NCBI GenBank assembly: GCA_018819665.1
Contig: JAHJOY010000319.1
Location: 1 to 17,135 of the forward strand
DNA from: a bacterium
Lineage (GTDB): Bacteria; Atribacterota; Phoenicimicrobiia; Phoenicimicrobiales; Phoenicimicrobiaceae
Reading direction: 5' to 3'
Length of the DNA: 17,135 bases
The translations under genes were made by a program, and so were the position numbers. Positions 15,416 to 17,135 of the stretch are shown here, one piece after another (within the stretch, counting starts at the first letter, position 1; each line of letters starts with the position of its first letter). The notes beneath the pieces were generated by a model that worked only from the letters and a program-made list of their open reading frames with translations, was not told the origin of the DNA and did not search any database.

Positions 15416-15473
15416 AAAAAAGTTCTAAATTCAGTTAAAGGCAGACTAGAAGTTGTCTAATCTGCCTTTAACT
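15416..15473 (-). terminator. Strong stem-loop between the PEGA gene and hdrC, possible terminator
   Basis: Perfect 13-bp arms AGTTAAAGGCAGA (15433-15445) and TCTGCCTTTAACT (15461-15473) surround a 15-nt loop. On the minus strand a T6 run (15416-15421) follows, but 11 nt after the stem, so it is not a canonical intrinsic terminator. It sits about 100 nt past the PEGA stop and about 65 nt before the hdrC start. It could end the PEGA transcript or act in the hdrC leader. Confidence 0.45.
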
Positions 15474-15571
15474 TCCATTTATAAATAATCTAGAAAACTC
15501 TAATAAGTTTCTTTTCTTTTCGGTATTTTCCTTTTTTTTCTTATCATTAAATATTTTTCAATAAAATTGCT

Positions 15572-16867
15572 TTAATACTCTATTTTCTTCATTTCTACAT
15601 AGATAGAAGTAGTCGCACCGGCATATACCCAAATATCTTCTACCCAGGTTCTATATCCATCCTTAATTAGAGTAATTTCATATTTCCCTTCTTTAATTTC
15701 CTCCAATATTTTTGGTTGAGAAGAAAGAGTTGTTGTTTTATAGGTTCCATTTAAAAATATTTTTGCTCCGCTTACATTGCAGTAAACTGCAATTGAACCA
15801 TAGCTTATTTCGGGAACCAAGTATGCAGAGACCATATAAGCTTGGCCAGCTTTTACCAAAATAGTACTACTCCAATCTTGATATCCCTCTTTAGTAATCA
15901 TTAATTCGTGATAACCCTGTTTAACATTCTTTAATTCTACTGACTGGTTGGCATAAGTTCTTTTCTGGTAACTTCCGTCTAAATAAATCTTAGCATCACC
16001 CTGATTGCAGTAAATAGAAATCGAACCATATACAGGTAAAGGAATTAAATCAGCAGAAACTGTAGTAGTCCGAGAAGGTGAAACTGAGACATAATTACTC
16101 CAATCCCGGTAACCTGCCATTACTAACTTAATATGATGCTGGCCAGAGGTAACTCGGTCTAAATTTAAAGGAGTAAGTCCTTTATAAACATTATCCAGAT
16201 ATGCCTTTGCCCCTTGGGGTTGGGAAGTTACTATAATCCTGCCATAATAAGTGGGAGGCGGAGTTATTGGCCTTACCGTATAACTTAATAGATTACTCGA
16301 AACCCAGGCAGTAGGAGGTAGGGATACTATTATGCCCTTAATGGTGTTAGTATAGTTTTTATAATCTTTACTCACTTCTGGCATAAATTCTTTAGAAATT
16401 AGATTTTTTTCTCTATCAGTAATAAGTATCGGTCTGGTAGTGGCAAACCCCTGAACATATTCAATTCCCGCCCTGGTATTTGGGTCAATTAGACCTTCAA
16501 CAGAATTAACTTCTCCTGCTCTTACGAAATTATGTGGTGAATATTGGTTGGGGAAGATAATTTTCACTCTACCTTCAGTATCATAGTTATAAAGCGTTAC
16601 AAAGGAATCTTGAGAAGCCTGGAAGAAAATTTTAATCCTCTCCCCGGGCGCATAGGTAGCCCCCCGCTCTTTATCCAACCATAATCTGAGAGAAAAAACA
16701 GGATGAGGGTTGATAATTTGAATGCTTTTCATCTTCTCAACTTCCTCCGGACTGGGGCTTTGGGCAAAATTAATTCCGGAAATACCCAACCAAAGAAAAA
16801 CTATTAGAGCAATAAAAATGCAGGCAAATATTTTTCCTCTCTTCTGAAACAATATACTTCTTAACAT
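15572..16867 (-). CDS. Exported DUF4384 protein with three PEGA domains
   Basis: A 431-residue protein with an N-terminal signal or anchor segment (about 11-35, ending NFAQS). A DUF4384 domain follows at about 55-150, with the typical GERIKIFFQASQDSFVTLYN and PNQY blocks. Three tandem PEGA domains follow at about 208-276, 280-351 and 356-427, each with the pattern G-x-I-x-V, A-K-x-Y-L-D/N-G/N-x-Y, L-x-x-V-x-x-G-x-H/Y-x-I/L, and K-x-G-Y-x-D/T-W. DUF4384 and PEGA modules occur together in envelope or extracellular proteins and are thought to mediate binding at the cell surface; no enzyme activity is expected. AGGAGG (16877-16882) lies 9 nt from the ATG. Heptamer repeats begin only 9 bp beyond that site. 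It has no evident functional link to hdrC. Confidence 0.88.
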   Translation of the reverse strand: MLRSILFQKRGKIFACIFIALIVFLWLGISGINFAQSPSPEEVEKMKSIQIINPHPVFSLRLWLDKERGATYAPGERIKIFFQASQDSFVTLYNYDTEGRVKIIFPNQYSPHNFVRAGEVNSVEGLIDPNTRAGIEYVQGFATTRPILITDREKNLISKEFMPEVSKDYKNYTNTIKGIIVSLPPTAWVSSNLLSYTVRPITPPPTYYGRIIVTSQPQGAKAYLDNVYKGLTPLNLDRVTSGQHHIKLVMAGYRDWSNYVSVSPSRTTTVSADLIPLPVYGSISIYCNQGDAKIYLDGSYQKRTYANQSVELKNVKQGYHELMITKEGYQDWSSTILVKAGQAYMVSAYLVPEISYGSIAVYCNVSGAKIFLNGTYKTTTLSSQPKILEEIKEGKYEITLIKDGYRTWVEDIWVYAGATTSIYVEMKKIEY

Positions 16868-16890
16868 CTTTAAAATCCTCCTTTTTTGTT

Positions 16891-16925
16891 TAGTCGTTAG
16901 TGAATAGTCGTTAGTCGTTAGTAGG
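16891..16925. repeat. Heptamer tandem repeat (TAGTCGT type) upstream of the PEGA gene
   Basis: Five 7-bp units in register: TAGTCGT, TAGTGAA, TAGTCGT, TAGTCGT, TAGTAGG, the last merging into the adjacent hairpin unit. It lies just upstream of the PEGA ribosome-binding site, so the transcript leader or promoter must overlap the repeats. Confidence 0.8.
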
Positions 16926-17104
16926 ACAGGCGTCTCGCCTGTCTATTAATCCATTTATCAAATAGCAAAATATTTTTAAGTTAGTAATTTTCTAGCATCT
17001 CGCTTGTGTAGGGGGCAGATTCATCCGCCCCGAGTTATTTGGTGTTTTTTTAGCGGGTTCGATGAATCGAACCCTTATCTCGACAGGCGAGACGCCTGTC
17101 CTAC
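16921..17104. repeat. Nested inverted hairpin cluster (GTARGG family)
   Basis: Four hairpins in nested symmetry. The outer pair are exact inverted copies of 23 bp (16921-16943 and 17082-17104), each containing GACAGGCG and CGCCTGTC arms around a 3-nt loop. The inner pair are 17012-17031 (GGGGCAGAT-TC-ATCCGCCCC, one mismatch) and 17055-17074 (GGGTTCGAT-GA-ATCGAACCC, perfect arms). The whole is 184 bp and non-coding. It resembles a miniature inverted-repeat or REPIN-like element. The rest of the window to 17135 shows nothing recognisable. Confidence 0.75.
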
Positions 17105-17135
17105 GGTTTTATATAGATTATTGAGGGCGTATAGC

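Overview
The window is AT-rich, gene-dense bacterial chromosome. All protein genes except one (the hemolysin III-type gene at 1100-1780) read on the minus strand. The gene content points to a strict anaerobe: a tungsten/molybdopterin aldehyde:ferredoxin oxidoreductase with a four-cluster ferredoxin, and a formate dehydrogenase tied to heterodisulfide-reductase-type HdrB/HdrC modules. The exported solute-binding protein has a signal peptide without a lipobox cysteine, which fits a two-membrane cell better than a Gram-positive one. An uncultured anaerobic lineage (Atribacterota-like or a deep Firmicutes-like clade) would fit, but this is inference from style; no marker gene is present.

Layout: (1) 75-978, a REP-associated IS200-type (RAYT) transposase gene between two inverted palindromic REP sequences. 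(2) 1100-1780, hemolysin III/PAQR membrane protein on the plus strand. A tight REP doublet (1798-1872) fills the gap to the converging next gene. (3) 1889-4049, a two-gene unit: ferredoxin, then AOR. (4) 4118-4247, two paired hairpins and a heptamer tandem repeat. (5) 4297-9999, a likely operon read right to left: BMP/PnrA-type substrate-binding protein, two BPD_transp_2 permeases, S-adenosylhomocysteine hydrolase, MFS transporter. The ATPase normally encoded between binding protein and permease is absent. (6) 10151-11398, an exported protein of seven about 52-residue repeats, probably a beta-propeller. (7) 11517-15367, hdrC, then an hdrB::fdhA fusion, then a severed C-terminal fragment of dihydrolipoamide dehydrogenase. 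(8) 15572-16867, an exported DUF4384 plus triple-PEGA protein. (9) 16891-17104, heptamer repeats and nested inverted hairpins.

How they may work together: HdrC plus the HdrB-FdhA fusion looks like one soluble electron-transfer enzyme linking formate/CO2 to a CCG-domain (disulfide-type) active site, without HdrA or a formate dehydrogenase beta subunit nearby. The ABC/AhcY/MFS unit suggests nucleoside uptake linked to S-adenosylhomocysteine turnover.

The most notable items are: the HdrB-FdhA fusion with a preserved internal ribosome-binding site and ATG at the fusion joint; the ATPase-less nucleoside-type ABC operon carrying ahcY; the RAYT/REP pair with a nearby REPIN-like doublet; and a second hairpin family whose arms differ in sequence but keep their base pairing.
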